A DNA stretch of 64,000 nt. Origin: Planctomycetota bacterium (GTDB lineage Bacteria; Planctomycetota; SZUA-567; H5-PLA8). Where the stretch lies: NCBI GenBank assembly GCA_023150555.1, contig JAKLKQ010000029.1, positions 1 to 64,000 of the forward strand, in the 5' to 3' direction. This document shows positions 43,003 through 51,117 of the stretch, piece by piece. Numbering within the stretch: the first letter of the stretch is position 1; each line of letters starts with the position of its first letter. Position numbers and translations under genes: made by a program. A model generated the notes under the pieces. That model was not told the origin of the DNA and made no database searches. It saw only the letters and a program-made list of their open reading frames with translations.

Positions 43003-43038
43003 TCTCGATTGCGGACTTCGGGTTTCGGGTTAAACGGC

Positions 43039-43071
43039 TTTAAGCGCAGAGATCGCAGAGAACGCAGAGAC
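43039..43071. repeat. CTCTGYGNN tandem repeat, copy 3 (inverted)
   Basis: Three 9-base units CGCAGAGAT, CGCAGAGAA and CGCAGAGAC at 43045-43071, preceded by CTTTAAG. On the minus strand this reads as the same CTCTGCG units ending in TTAAAG as the other two copies. Confidence 0.75.
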
Positions 43072-43079
43072 CAGACAGT

Positions 43080-44042
43080 ATGGGCAGCAGCCCGGCGCCT
43101 TATCTCTGGACCTTTGACAAACCCTCCGACGATTTCGTTGCTGGGTTTGTCAGGCTTTCCGTCAGTGTCTATCAGTGGATCCCGAAGTCGTCCGGCAAGG
43201 GTCTGAAACGTTCCAAGTCCATCCGTGTCCACGGTTACACCGCCGAAGCCCAACGGCTCTACGACAAAGCAAATGAGCTTTGCAATCGCCTGAACAAGGA
43301 AGGCGCGAGGGCTGAAAGTCCACCGCCTTGGCTGCAAAAGCAATACTCGGTCCCTAAGCCGGAGGGCCTGGAACTTGGACGGTTCAGCGATCAATTGAAG
43401 GGCAGCTTGGTTCGGTCGATTAGGCTGAAGGTGATGAAGGAATGCCTGCTTCCTGAAGGTTTCGTGAAAGGCAAGGGCGGCACCTACGTCAGGAAATGCG
43501 GAAACCAGATTCATCTGATCGATTTCCAGGCGATGACCTTTGGATACGAGTATGCGGTCAATGTCTGTCTGCACTTTGACTTTGTCATCCCGCTATTTCA
43601 TCGCCGAGAAATTGAGTTGGATGAATTTGATGTGTTGGATTGTGGGCTGCGGGGAAGGCTTGGAAGAACCTACCCCTATGGACAAGACCCGGAAATATTA
43701 CGATCCATCTTCATCCAGAATGCCGAAGGTTGTTTGAAAGTATTTGCGAAATGTAAGGCCGAATGGAGCAATCCTGAGCGCTTGATGGGACTAGCCTCTT
43801 CTGAATGCAAAGAGGAATTGAAGGGTTTAAAATTTCACTGGTGCATGGACCGCGAGCTTTTTGGAGTGTTTGTCGCACTCTTCCTGGGCAAACGAGGTGA
43901 AGCGCGTGCTTTCTTAAAGGATCATTTGTCTGGACCATTGCCGCACTGTCGGGAGGAGGTAAAGGCTTATCTTGCGGCGTCGACTCGAGAGCAGGCTGAA
44001 GTGGGCGACCCAGGGAAGTTTTCGAAGTCCTGGGTCCTGTAA
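43080..44042 (+). CDS. Hypothetical protein with DUF4304-like C-terminal half, atypical base composition
   Basis: A 320-residue frame. Residues about 115-175 (MKECLLPEGFVKGKGGTYVR, then QIHLIDFQAMTFG) resemble the DUF4304 family, whose role is unknown. The first 80 residues (VYQWIPKSSGKGLKRSKSIR, AQRLYDKANELCNRLN) form a separate helical unit. G+C is near 48 percent in three lines I counted (45, 50, 48), far below the neighbours, so the gene was probably acquired. Its first codons follow directly on a CTCTGCG repeat, and phrases like GTCCATCCGTGTCCACGG near 43218 look repeat-derived, so the true start may lie farther in. There is no ribosome site at the ATG at 43080. Confidence 0.55.
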   Translation: MGSSPAPYLWTFDKPSDDFVAGFVRLSVSVYQWIPKSSGKGLKRSKSIRVHGYTAEAQRLYDKANELCNRLNKEGARAESPPPWLQKQYSVPKPEGLELGRFSDQLKGSLVRSIRLKVMKECLLPEGFVKGKGGTYVRKCGNQIHLIDFQAMTFGYEYAVNVCLHFDFVIPLFHRREIELDEFDVLDCGLRGRLGRTYPYGQDPEILRSIFIQNAEGCLKVFAKCKAEWSNPERLMGLASSECKEELKGLKFHWCMDRELFGVFVALFLGKRGEARAFLKDHLSGPLPHCREEVKAYLAASTREQAEVGDPGKFSKSWVL

Positions 44043-44348
44043 GTTCTTGGCTTGGGTCTGCAAAAGGGGTCGGGTTCAGACCCAATACCAAACCTCGATG
44101 GCGGTTTCAGAGCGGCGGGTGGCCCGGCATGTTCCGTGGCTCTCGGATGCCGTGTCGCCCCTCGTTCGGGTGCCATTACGTCGTGGCGTGTCGTGAAGCA
44201 TAGCGCAGGTATCGCCGGCACACCACTTCGTGGTGATGGCACCCAAGGCCTGCGACACGGCTTTCGCGGCCGCTGTTCGGCTTCCACGGCCACCTGCCTG
44301 CCCGCTGCCTGCCGATATCCGAAAGCATTTCCGCTTGGTTGCCGCTGC
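44043..44348. other. Gene-free region with a large hairpin element
   Basis: About 300 bases without a gene. It begins with AAAGGGGTCGGGTTCAGACC, a partly palindromic piece, and contains the hairpin element listed at 44150-44260. Small frames on both strands are explained by the hairpin sequence. Confidence 0.6.
44150..44260. repeat. Large imperfect hairpin element
   Basis: Two nested perfect 9-base stems: CCGTGTCGC (44150-44158) with GCGACACGG (44252-44260), and GGGTGCCAT (44168-44176) with ATGGCACCC (44236-44244). Just inside is a perfect hairpin CACCAC-TTC-GTGGTG at 44221-44235. If transcribed it would form a long three-part structure. Confidence 0.6.
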
Positions 44349-45410
44349 TCAATAGGGAGGCAGCAGGCGGCGGAAGCCGTGCAGCAGCACCACGGCGAGG
44401 AAGAAGAGGTTGCGCGCCAGCACGCCCCCCGCCGGCAGGCGCGGCGGGCGCTCCGGCGCTCCGCTCCGAGCGGCGCGTTCGAGGCACTCGCTCAGGCCTT
44501 CCATCCAGGCCACCGTGCGCGGCCATTCGCGGAGTCCCGCGAGCCACGCGGCCGGCAGGCCTTCCTGGCCCACGCCGGCGCCGACGATGCCGCCCGCGAT
44601 CGCCGCGGTGGTGTCCGTGTCGCCGCCGCAGCGCACGACCGCTTCCACGGCCTGCGGGAAGTCGCGGGGAAAACGGAACCACGCGTGCAGCACCACGGGC
44701 ACCGTGTGGTACGCGTAGCCTGTGACGCCGTGCGCCAGGCCGATGGAATCCGCGAAGGCCGAAGTTTCCTCGCCCGCCCGGGCCGAGGCGACCGCGCGCG
44801 CGGCCAACTCGAGCAGTTCGTCCTCTTCGCCGCGCAGGGCCTCGCGCAAGTCGCGCAGGAATTGCTCGGGGTCGATGGCCTCCCTGCCGCAGGCGGCTTT
44901 CGAGGCGAGCGCCACGGCCAGCGCGGCGCGTTCGGCCTTCGGATCGGTGTGCGTCAAACGCGTTGAGGCCTTGACTAGCTCGCGCAGCGCAGGGTTCTCG
45001 CCGGCGGCCGCGCCCAGGACCGCCGCGCGCATTGCCGGGCCGTTGCCCGCCGAGAAGACACCGCTGCGCTCGGCGCCGAACCCGAACCAGAGCTTCAGCG
45101 TCGCGCGCAGCGTGGCAAGCCCGACGCCCGCGGGAAGCCCGAGCAGCCACCAGCGCATGCGCGACGCGAGTTCTCTGCGGAAGGCGGCGGGCTCGAAGCC
45201 GCTCGCGATCAGCGCCTGCGCGGTCATGCAGGCGTGTTCGGTGTCGTCGGAGACCATGCCGCGACCAAAGAGAAAGGCATGGCGCAAGGGGTGGGGCGGG
45301 CGGGGCAGAAAGCGCGCCGCGCGCCGGCGGGTCAGGCCTTCGCAGGGCAGCCCGATGGCGTCGCCAAGGGCCGTGCCGAGCAGGCAGCCAGCGAGGGGCG
45401 AGCGGTTCAT
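44349..45410 (-). CDS. ADP-ribosylglycohydrolase (DraG-like)
   Basis: A 353-residue member of the ADP-ribosylglycohydrolase family. Metal-binding motifs are MVSDDTEHACMT near residue 52 and VRCGGDTDTTAAIAGG near residue 262, which hold the two Mg ions of DraG. The front AGCLLGTALGDAIGLPCEG is typical of the fold. These enzymes remove ADP-ribose from proteins or small molecules. No ADP-ribosyltransferase is next to it, so the target is not known. The last 20 residues (NLFFLAVVLLHGFRRLLPP) are hydrophobic and may be a membrane-binding tail. No ribosome site is visible at the ATG at 45410. Confidence 0.9.
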   Translation of the reverse strand: MNRSPLAGCLLGTALGDAIGLPCEGLTRRRAARFLPRPPHPLRHAFLFGRGMVSDDTEHACMTAQALIASGFEPAAFRRELASRMRWWLLGLPAGVGLATLRATLKLWFGFGAERSGVFSAGNGPAMRAAVLGAAAGENPALRELVKASTRLTHTDPKAERAALAVALASKAACGREAIDPEQFLRDLREALRGEEDELLELAARAVASARAGEETSAFADSIGLAHGVTGYAYHTVPVVLHAWFRFPRDFPQAVEAVVRCGGDTDTTAAIAGGIVGAGVGQEGLPAAWLAGLREWPRTVAWMEGLSECLERAARSGAPERPPRLPAGGVLARNLFFLAVVLLHGFRRLLPPY

Positions 45411-45587
45411 GCTGCGCCACAGGATACGGGTGGGGAGGTGGCGCGCAACCCTCGAAGGGCTCAGGATTCAGGAGTCCGGAAGCAGGGCAGGCGCGGCTTC
45501 GCCGCACTATTCATGCCGCCGGGGACGGCGGCGCCACTTGGTGTCGCGTCTGTCCAACCGGGATCGTGCCTTTCCGGCTTTCCGTTC

Positions 45588-45613
45588 TTCGCGCCTTTGC
45601 GACTTTGCGTGAG
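45588..45613. repeat. CTTTGCG short tandem repeat
   Basis: Reads TTCGCGCCTTTGCGACTTTG followed by CGTGAG, an 8-base periodic relative of the CTCTGCG family. Confidence 0.5.
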
Positions 45614-45817
45614 CTCGCCGCTTAATCGCGCGGCCGGACGAGCCGGCCGTGTTGCATGTTTGCCACAGCGGCCGCTTTTCCTTTCGCTGTTTTTCCGTTT
45701 TTTGCTGTTTGACGTTTGCCGTTTTCAGGTTGCCGTTATCTTTCATCTTTAATCTCTAATCTCTTATCTCTTACTTGTCTCCCTGCCCCTCGCCCCGGGT
45801 AATACGCAATGCGTATA

Positions 45818-45927
45818 TTGCACCTGGCGCAGCACGTCGAGCAATGTAACACATCCACATCGTGCAACGTAACATCCCTCGTTCGTCTAAACCCTATTTG
45901 CACCGCGCGCAGCACCTCGCGCAAAAG
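45818..45927. repeat. Pair of 30-base direct repeats (iteron-like)
   Basis: Copy one at 45818-45847 begins TTGCACCTGGCGCAGCACG; copy two at 45898-45927 begins TTGCACCGCGCGCAGCACC. They match at about 23 of 30 bases and are exactly 80 bases apart. A third partial copy (GCGCAGCACCTGG) is at 46024-46036, and GCAATGTAACA/GCAACGTAACA recur between them. Confidence 0.55.
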
Positions 45928-46041
45928 CGTCGTAAGTCCAATGATTCCGTGGAACGAAGTTGGATGCCCCATGTTTGAATCGAGGAAAGATTGATGCAAA
46001 TCGCAAAGTGCACTCCAGCACGTCGCGCAGCACCTGGTGAT

Positions 46042-46091
46042 TCGCGAAATCTCGCGACCGATGTTTCTTGTCACTCGCGAAATTTCGCGAG
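46042..46091. promoter_or_regulatory. Two operator-like palindromes upstream of the membrane protein-lnt operon
   Basis: Site 2, CTCGCGAAATTTCGCGAG at 46074-46091, is a perfect 18-base palindrome. Site 1, TCGCGAAATCTCGCGA at 46042-46057, matches it at all but one of the 16 core bases. The centres are 33 bases apart, about three helical turns, and site 2 ends 20 bases before the start codon at 46111. This is the layout of a dimeric repressor binding twice on one face of the DNA. The regulator is unknown. Confidence 0.6.
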
Positions 46092-46110
46092 AGCCGGTTA
46101 GACTCTTTGG

Positions 46111-46830
46111 ATGCCCGATTCCGCCATCACCAGGCCGCCGGCCGCCGCCGACTTCGCCGCGCTGCACGCCGCCGCCTCCGAGGCCCTCGACGGCCCGGAA
46201 AATGACGAGGCCGCGCGCGCCGCGCGTCTGGCGCTTTGGCGCGCCCAGGAGTGGCACGGCTGGTTTCGCTGGGCCGCCGCCGCGCGCGGCTTCGATTGGT
46301 CTAAACTCGTCTGGTTCCTCGTCTTAGCAGGCGGGCTGGGGGCGCTGGTCTGGTACGGCATCGCGACCGAAGCGTGGCACGTGACGGCGGGCGGCATCGT
46401 GGCCTGGTTCACCGTCGTAAATCTTGGATTCTTCAGCTACTTGGGACTCCATCCGCCGCGTCCGCCGCGGCCCATTCCGGGGCCATTCGCCGCGGGCGTC
46501 AAAGTCCGCGCGCGCATGGCGCTCTATCCGGCAGGCTACGACGGCCGCAAGCTCCCGCGGCTGTGGCTGAAGGTCGCGCGCGCGGGCGGCGACTCTAACG
46601 CATTGTGGCTCTTCGAGTTGCCCATCGCGGGGGCACTCGATCCGCGCTGGGCCGAGTTGATCGCGCGGCAGACGACCTTCCGCATGCAGCGCGGCGACGC
46701 GCCGGCGATGCGCGCGGTCTGCGAGACGCTCGGCGTGACGCGCGCGCAGATCGACGGCGGCGCGCATCCGCTGCAAGTGTTGGCGTGGGATTGGGATGCG
46801 GCGAGTACGGAGGTCTTCGGGCGGCCATGA
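46111..46830 (+). CDS. Hypothetical two-helix membrane protein upstream of lnt
   Basis: A 239-residue protein. After a helical cytoplasmic front (AAARAARLALWRAQEWHGWF region, near 30-60) come two membrane helices, about 67-84 (LVWFLVLAGGLGALVWYGIA) and 90-112 (VTAGGIVAWFTVVNLGFFSY). A soluble C-terminal half of about 125 residues follows. I do not recognise the family. Its stop overlaps the start of lnt by 4 bases (ATGA), so the two are translationally coupled. The operator-like palindromes sit just upstream, and no ribosome site is seen at its ATG. Confidence 0.75.
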   Translation: MPDSAITRPPAAADFAALHAAASEALDGPENDEAARAARLALWRAQEWHGWFRWAAAARGFDWSKLVWFLVLAGGLGALVWYGIATEAWHVTAGGIVAWFTVVNLGFFSYLGLHPPRPPRPIPGPFAAGVKVRARMALYPAGYDGRKLPRLWLKVARAGGDSNALWLFELPIAGALDPRWAELIARQTTFRMQRGDAPAMRAVCETLGVTRAQIDGGAHPLQVLAWDWDAASTEVFGRP

Positions 46831-48395
46831 AACTGCTGCCCGCCTGCCTGCTGGCCGTCGCCTGCGGCGTGCTGGCCGCGTGGCCGTTTCTCGACGGCGC
46901 GGCCTTCTTCGTCTGGTTCGCCTTCGCGCCGCTGTTCTGGGTGCTGGCGCAGGCGCCGACGCGCAAGCGCTTGTGGGCGTTGGTGTTGCTGTTCCTCGCC
47001 ACCTGGATCGGGCTGGGCCAAGGCTTCATCGCCTACCGCACGCTGCCGGGGTATTTTCCCGCGTGCCTGTGGACGATGCTCTTCTATCTCCCGCCGCTGC
47101 TTTGGGTCCGCGCGCTGGCGAAGCGCGGAATCTACTCGGCAGTCTTCGTCACCGCGGCGCTCCTGACGCTCACCGAACTCGCGCGCACGCGCATGCCCAT
47201 CTTCGGCTTCCCCTGGCTGCTCCTGGGCCACGCCGTGGGCGAGTACCGCAACCTCCGCCAGGGCGCGGACTTGCTGGGCGTCCCGGGGCTCAGCTTTCTG
47301 GCCTTTGCCGTGAACGCCGTGCTGGCCTTCGTGGTGCTGCCTGCGCTGCGGCGCGACGAGCGGACCTTCGGCACGCGCGGGCGGCGCTGGGCCTGCTCGG
47401 CGGCCGTCGTGGGGATGCTCGCGGCGCTATGGATCTACGGCGCCGTGCGCGCGCGCACCATCGAGTCGCACCTGGTGCCGGGCCCGTTGGTCGCGTGGGT
47501 GCAGGGCAGCGTCTACGAGAAGGTCGAGGTCACCGACGAGCAGCGCATGAAGTGGCTGGAGGACCACGTGGAACTCCATGCCAAGGCGGCACTTGGCGAC
47601 GAGCACGCGCGCACGCCGGACCTGATCTGCTGGGCCGAGACGATGGTCCCGGGGCTCTACAACAAGCCCGGCGACGAGTTCCACAAGGCCTTCGTGGCCT
47701 GCGTGCGCGCGCACGGCATCCCGACACTCTTCGGTTCCACGCGCTGCCATCCGGACGACTTCGAACTCCCGGTTGCCGACCAGCGCTGGTACAACTGCGC
47801 CTTCCTCGCCGACCGCCAGGGCGAGATCATCGCTGATTACGCCAAGCGCAAGCTGGTGCCCTTCGGCGAGTACATTCCGCTGAAGGAGACGTTTCCCTTC
47901 CTGAAACACATAACGTCCGTCACGAAGGACACCTACACGCCTGGCGGCGAGCCCAGCCCCGTCGCCGACTGCGCGGGCGTGCGCTTCGCCTTCAACGTCT
48001 GCGTGGAGGACACCTATCCGGAACTGGCGCGCGAGGGCGCGCTCGCCGGCGCGGAAGTCTTCCTCAACGTGACCAACGACGCCTGGTTTTTTCCCAGCAG
48101 CGGGCAGCACGCGCATCTGTTGGGAGCGCGGCTGCGCGCCATCGAGACCCGCCGGCCGCTCCTGCGCGCAACGAACAGCGGCGTCAGCGCCTGGGTCGAC
48201 CCGCTGGGCGAGATCCACCGCGTCGTCGAGCCTGACACCGTGGGCGTGGGCTTCGCCGAAGTGCGCCTGGTCAGCGGCGCCGGCTCCGACGGCCCGCGCA
48301 CCATGGCCATGCGCCTGGGCGAAGGCCCCGCGGCTCTGCTGCTGGCCCTGCTGGCCTTCGCCTGCTTTATGATGGACCGTAAGATCAAACAATAA
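46827..48395 (+). CDS. lnt: Apolipoprotein N-acyltransferase
   Basis: The enzyme adds the third acyl chain to the N-terminal Cys of lipoproteins at the periplasmic face of the inner membrane. The 522-residue protein starts with about six membrane helices (first LLPACLLAVACGVLAAWPFL, last near 185-205), then a nitrilase-type domain with the Glu-Lys-Cys triad: Glu271 in ICWAETMVPG, Lys340 in YAKRKLVPFGEYIPL and Cys392 in FNVCVEDTYPEL, and closes with one more helix near 500-516. The order and spacing match E. coli Lnt (Glu267, Lys335, Cys387). It serves the several lipoproteins in this window. Confidence 0.95.
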   Translation: MKLLPACLLAVACGVLAAWPFLDGAAFFVWFAFAPLFWVLAQAPTRKRLWALVLLFLATWIGLGQGFIAYRTLPGYFPACLWTMLFYLPPLLWVRALAKRGIYSAVFVTAALLTLTELARTRMPIFGFPWLLLGHAVGEYRNLRQGADLLGVPGLSFLAFAVNAVLAFVVLPALRRDERTFGTRGRRWACSAAVVGMLAALWIYGAVRARTIESHLVPGPLVAWVQGSVYEKVEVTDEQRMKWLEDHVELHAKAALGDEHARTPDLICWAETMVPGLYNKPGDEFHKAFVACVRAHGIPTLFGSTRCHPDDFELPVADQRWYNCAFLADRQGEIIADYAKRKLVPFGEYIPLKETFPFLKHITSVTKDTYTPGGEPSPVADCAGVRFAFNVCVEDTYPELAREGALAGAEVFLNVTNDAWFFPSSGQHAHLLGARLRAIETRRPLLRATNSGVSAWVDPLGEIHRVVEPDTVGVGFAEVRLVSGAGSDGPRTMAMRLGEGPAALLLALLAFACFMMDRKIKQ

Positions 48396-48532
48396 CTCCT
48401 TTAATATAAAAGACTTATGCGATCAACGTGTGCTCCTTTTGGCCCTGCAATTCAGGCAATAAAGCGGGGCCTCGAGGCGTCATACGCAATGGGGGAAACG
48501 TCCAGCTACCGCCAGGTACGAGGGTTACGCCA

Positions 48533-49624
48533 GTGAACGTGTATCGAAGCCGCTCCAACCGGACGCCGCCGCGGCCCCCGCAGGCCGGGCGTGTGGAGCT
48601 CACGCGCGAGGCGTGGCTGCGCTGGGCGATGGCCCTCGCCGCTGCCGTGATCCTCTTGCTGGGCGCCGGGTTAGCGCGCGGCGTGGAAGGCGGGACGACC
48701 TCCGGCGGCAAGCAGGTCAAGGTTTACGAAGGCAACCCCAACGCAGACGTGCTCGAGAAGCGCCTCAAGAAGGCCTACGAGGACGCCCAGAAGGAACAGG
48801 CGGCCAAGGACGCTGCCAAGAAGGACGGCAACGGCAAGGACGGTGCGCAAGGTAAGGACGGCGCCAAGGGCAAGGATGGCAAGGATCCGCTGAAAGACCC
48901 GGAGTACAAGGAGAAGGTCGCGCTCTCCGAGGAACGCATCAAGGAACTCTTTACGAACGCGGAACTTAAGTATGAGGAAGGCAGCTACCGCGAGGCCGGC
49001 GCCTTTTACTACCAGGTGATGCAGGCGCGCGACGACGCGGCCCTGCCCAAGGCTCAGGACCTGGTCAAGAAGGCCACCGACAAAGTCTTGGCCATGGACG
49101 GTTTGGCGAAGCAGCACCTCGACAACGCCAAGGACGCCGACGTCAAGCGCGACTTCATGAAGGAGATCGAGGAACTCGGCGAGCTCGTCAAACAGTTCCC
49201 CTTCGCCAAGTGCTACGACGAGGCCCGCGAACGCCTGACCGCGCTGAAGAACCGCAAGGAAGTCGCCGGACACGTGGAACTGGCCGAAGCCGAAGAACTG
49301 GCCGCCGCTGGTAAACTCAGCGCAGCCATCGAGTTGCTCAAGAAGATCCAGGAGAACCCGCGCTACCAGAACTCCATCGTCACCATGAAGGCCGCCCGCC
49401 GCCTGCAGGAGCTGAACGAAGGCGACGCGGCCAAGGAGCGCCTGCAGCAGGAGCGCGAGGCCCTCGCCGAGAGCGAAGCTCCCAAGCTGATGGCCACCGC
49501 CAAGAACTTCATCCTGAACAAGGAAACGTCGCGCGCCAAGGAGCAGCTCAACGCCATCATCGAGAAGTTCCCCGGGACCAAGTACGCCGAGGAGGCCAAG
49601 AGCAAGCTGGACGAACTCCCGTAG
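48533..49624 (+). CDS. Secreted or anchored TPR-like protein with a collagen-like linker
   Basis: A 363-residue protein. An N-terminal anchor or signal helix spans about 31-51 (WAMALAAAVILLLGAGLA). A linker follows with six Gly-x-y triplets (GKD GAQ GKD GAK GKD GKD), like a short collagen stretch. The rest is helical: TPR-like pairs such as ELKYEEGSYREAGAFYYQVM, ELVKQFPFAKCYDEARERLT and AKEQLNAIIEKFPGTKYAEE. The last pair looks like those of BamD/YbgF-type envelope proteins. A partner in the outer membrane is possible but not proven. GTG 48533 was chosen since GAGGG lies 9 bases upstream; a frame open to 48428 has none. Confidence 0.75.
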   Translation: MNVYRSRSNRTPPRPPQAGRVELTREAWLRWAMALAAAVILLLGAGLARGVEGGTTSGGKQVKVYEGNPNADVLEKRLKKAYEDAQKEQAAKDAAKKDGNGKDGAQGKDGAKGKDGKDPLKDPEYKEKVALSEERIKELFTNAELKYEEGSYREAGAFYYQVMQARDDAALPKAQDLVKKATDKVLAMDGLAKQHLDNAKDADVKRDFMKEIEELGELVKQFPFAKCYDEARERLTALKNRKEVAGHVELAEAEELAAAGKLSAAIELLKKIQENPRYQNSIVTMKAARRLQELNEGDAAKERLQQEREALAESEAPKLMATAKNFILNKETSRAKEQLNAIIEKFPGTKYAEEAKSKLDELP

Positions 49625-49652
49625 CCTAACTGCCCGGCGATTCACGCCTTAC

Positions 49653-49678
49653 AAGGGGCCGCGATGCGGCCCCTTTTT
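49653..49678 (+). terminator. Rho-independent terminator
   Basis: The perfect stem GGGGCCGC-GAT-GCGGCCCC is followed by TTTTT, 28 bases after the stop of the TPR-like gene. Confidence 0.9.
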
Positions 49679-49763
49679 ACGCCCGGGCCAAAAGATACGT
49701 GTACGGACGATTGACGCTGCCGCCCGGTGCGCGTAGCATGACGGTCTGGCCAAAGGCTTTTCA

Positions 49764-51092
49764 ATGCCGATGCATATAGATCGAAGCACTCGGGTCCTCC
49801 CACTCCGCCCAGCGTTCGTCGCGCTGTGTGTGTGCGCAATCCTTATCGCGGTCGGTGGTTGCGGCGACAGGGCCAAGACGGAATCCGGCGCCAAAGGCCC
49901 GCGCGCCTACCGCGTCAAGACCGCCTCCGTCGAAGTGCGCCAGGTCAACTACGAGATCGAGTCGACCGGCACCGTTGAGGCGCAGGACGTCTACCGCGTG
50001 GACGTGCAGGTCGCCGGCGTCGTCGAGGGCGTCTCGTTCAATGAGGGCGACGAGGTCTCGCCCGCCGGGGTGCTCTGCCGCGTCTCGCCCGCCACCTACC
50101 AGCTCGCCGTCACCCGCGCCCAGGCCGCACTGCTGAAGGCCAAGGCCGACCTCGCCGATGGCCAGCGCTTCGTCACCAACGCGGTCTCCACCGCCGAGGT
50201 CAATGTGAAGGAGGCGAAGGCCGAAGTCGACCGGCGCAAGGCCCTGCGCGAAGCCGGGGCCATCGCAGACGAGGAGGTGTACCTCTACGAGATCCGCCTC
50301 GACCGCGCCCAGATCGCGCTGAAGGACGCGCGCGAGCGCGCCGAGACGCAGGTGAAAGTCCTCTCCGCCGCGGTGGCCGAGCAGGAAGCCGAGCTGAAGC
50401 TGGCTGAGGAGAACCTGCGCAAGAGCGCCATCGCCGCGCCCATCGCGGGCGTAATCGAGCAGCGCCTGGTCACGAACGGATCGCACGTCTCGCCCGGCGA
50501 GCCCATCGCGCGCCTGGTGGACCGGCGTAGCTGGAAGCTGCGCTTCACGCTTCCAGAGAGCAAGGCGCCCTACGTGGCGGTGGGCTCGGCGGTGAGCTTC
50601 CAACTCGAGGCCTTCCCCGGGCAGCGGCTTTCCGCGACGGTCTACCGCATCGGGGACCTGTCCGACGCTCGCACCCGGGAACTCGTTTGCTGGGCCAAGG
50701 TTGCGCCGACGGAGCTGCAGCTGAAGGCGGGCATCTTCGCGGTCGTGACGATCGTCAGCGAGTCCAAGGCCAAGGCCGTGGTGGTGCCGGTCACCGCCGC
50801 GCTGCCGACGGAACACGGCTTCGTGGCGTACGTGATCGAGGATGGTAAGGCCGTGCGGCGCAGCCTGCGCCTGGGCCTGCACGTCACCGGCGAACTGGTG
50901 GAAGTGCTCGACGGGCTTCGCGAAGGCGAGCGCGTGGTGGTCGAAGGCAGCAACGCACTCCAGGAAGGCGTGCCCGTCCAGGAGCAGGAGTCCAAGTCCG
51001 GGCCGAAGGACGCGCCTGGGGCGTCGAAGCCCGCCGCAGGGCCCGCCGGATCCAAGATCACGCCGGAACTGGAATCCGCCGGCCGCAGCTAA
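49764..51092 (+). CDS. RND efflux membrane fusion (adaptor) lipoprotein
   Basis: A 442-residue periplasmic adaptor of the AcrA/MexA type. It has a lipoprotein signal peptide with AVGGC (Cys33). The lipoyl-like part opens with GVVEGVSFNEGDEVSPAGVL, the helical hairpin spans about 115-210 (QAALLKAKADLADGQ, VKVLSAAVAEQEAELKLAEE), then the second lipoyl half AIAAPIAGVIEQRLVTNGSH. The beta-barrel and membrane-proximal domains follow. A Pro/Ala/Lys-rich tail ends the chain. The pump gene starts 25 bases downstream; no TolC-type channel gene is near. The ATG at 49764 has no strong ribosome site; one further ATG (49770) is two codons in. Confidence 0.93.
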   Translation: MPMHIDRSTRVLPLRPAFVALCVCAILIAVGGCGDRAKTESGAKGPRAYRVKTASVEVRQVNYEIESTGTVEAQDVYRVDVQVAGVVEGVSFNEGDEVSPAGVLCRVSPATYQLAVTRAQAALLKAKADLADGQRFVTNAVSTAEVNVKEAKAEVDRRKALREAGAIADEEVYLYEIRLDRAQIALKDARERAETQVKVLSAAVAEQEAELKLAEENLRKSAIAAPIAGVIEQRLVTNGSHVSPGEPIARLVDRRSWKLRFTLPESKAPYVAVGSAVSFQLEAFPGQRLSATVYRIGDLSDARTRELVCWAKVAPTELQLKAGIFAVVTIVSESKAKAVVVPVTAALPTEHGFVAYVIEDGKAVRRSLRLGLHVTGELVEVLDGLREGERVVVEGSNALQEGVPVQEQESKSGPKDAPGASKPAAGPAGSKITPELESAGRS

Positions 51093-51117
51093 GCCGCCGC
51101 TGGAGAATGAGCGTGGC

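Larger units (their letters stand above)
45411..46110. other. Gene-free region with several repeat types and operator-like sites
   Basis: A 700-base gap. In order it holds a CAGGATTCAGGAG piece (45462), a CTTTGCG tandem (45588-45613), a T- and pyrimidine-rich stretch with ATCTCTA-type units (45748-45776), direct repeats at 45818-45927 and two palindromes at 46042-46091. A minus-strand frame of 173 codons across it is built from these repeats and is not called as a gene. Confidence 0.65.

Noticed and set aside
43039-43071. CRISPR array
   Set aside because: The 9-base tandem units have no spacers and no cas genes are present.
45818-46091. Replication origin or plasmid partition site
   Set aside because: There is direct-repeat structure, but no dnaA, rep, parA or parB gene nearby and no DnaA boxes were recognised.
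45736-46257. Minus-strand frame of 173 codons
   Set aside because: It is made of the direct repeats and palindromes of the gap and lacks a ribosome site and a recognisable domain.
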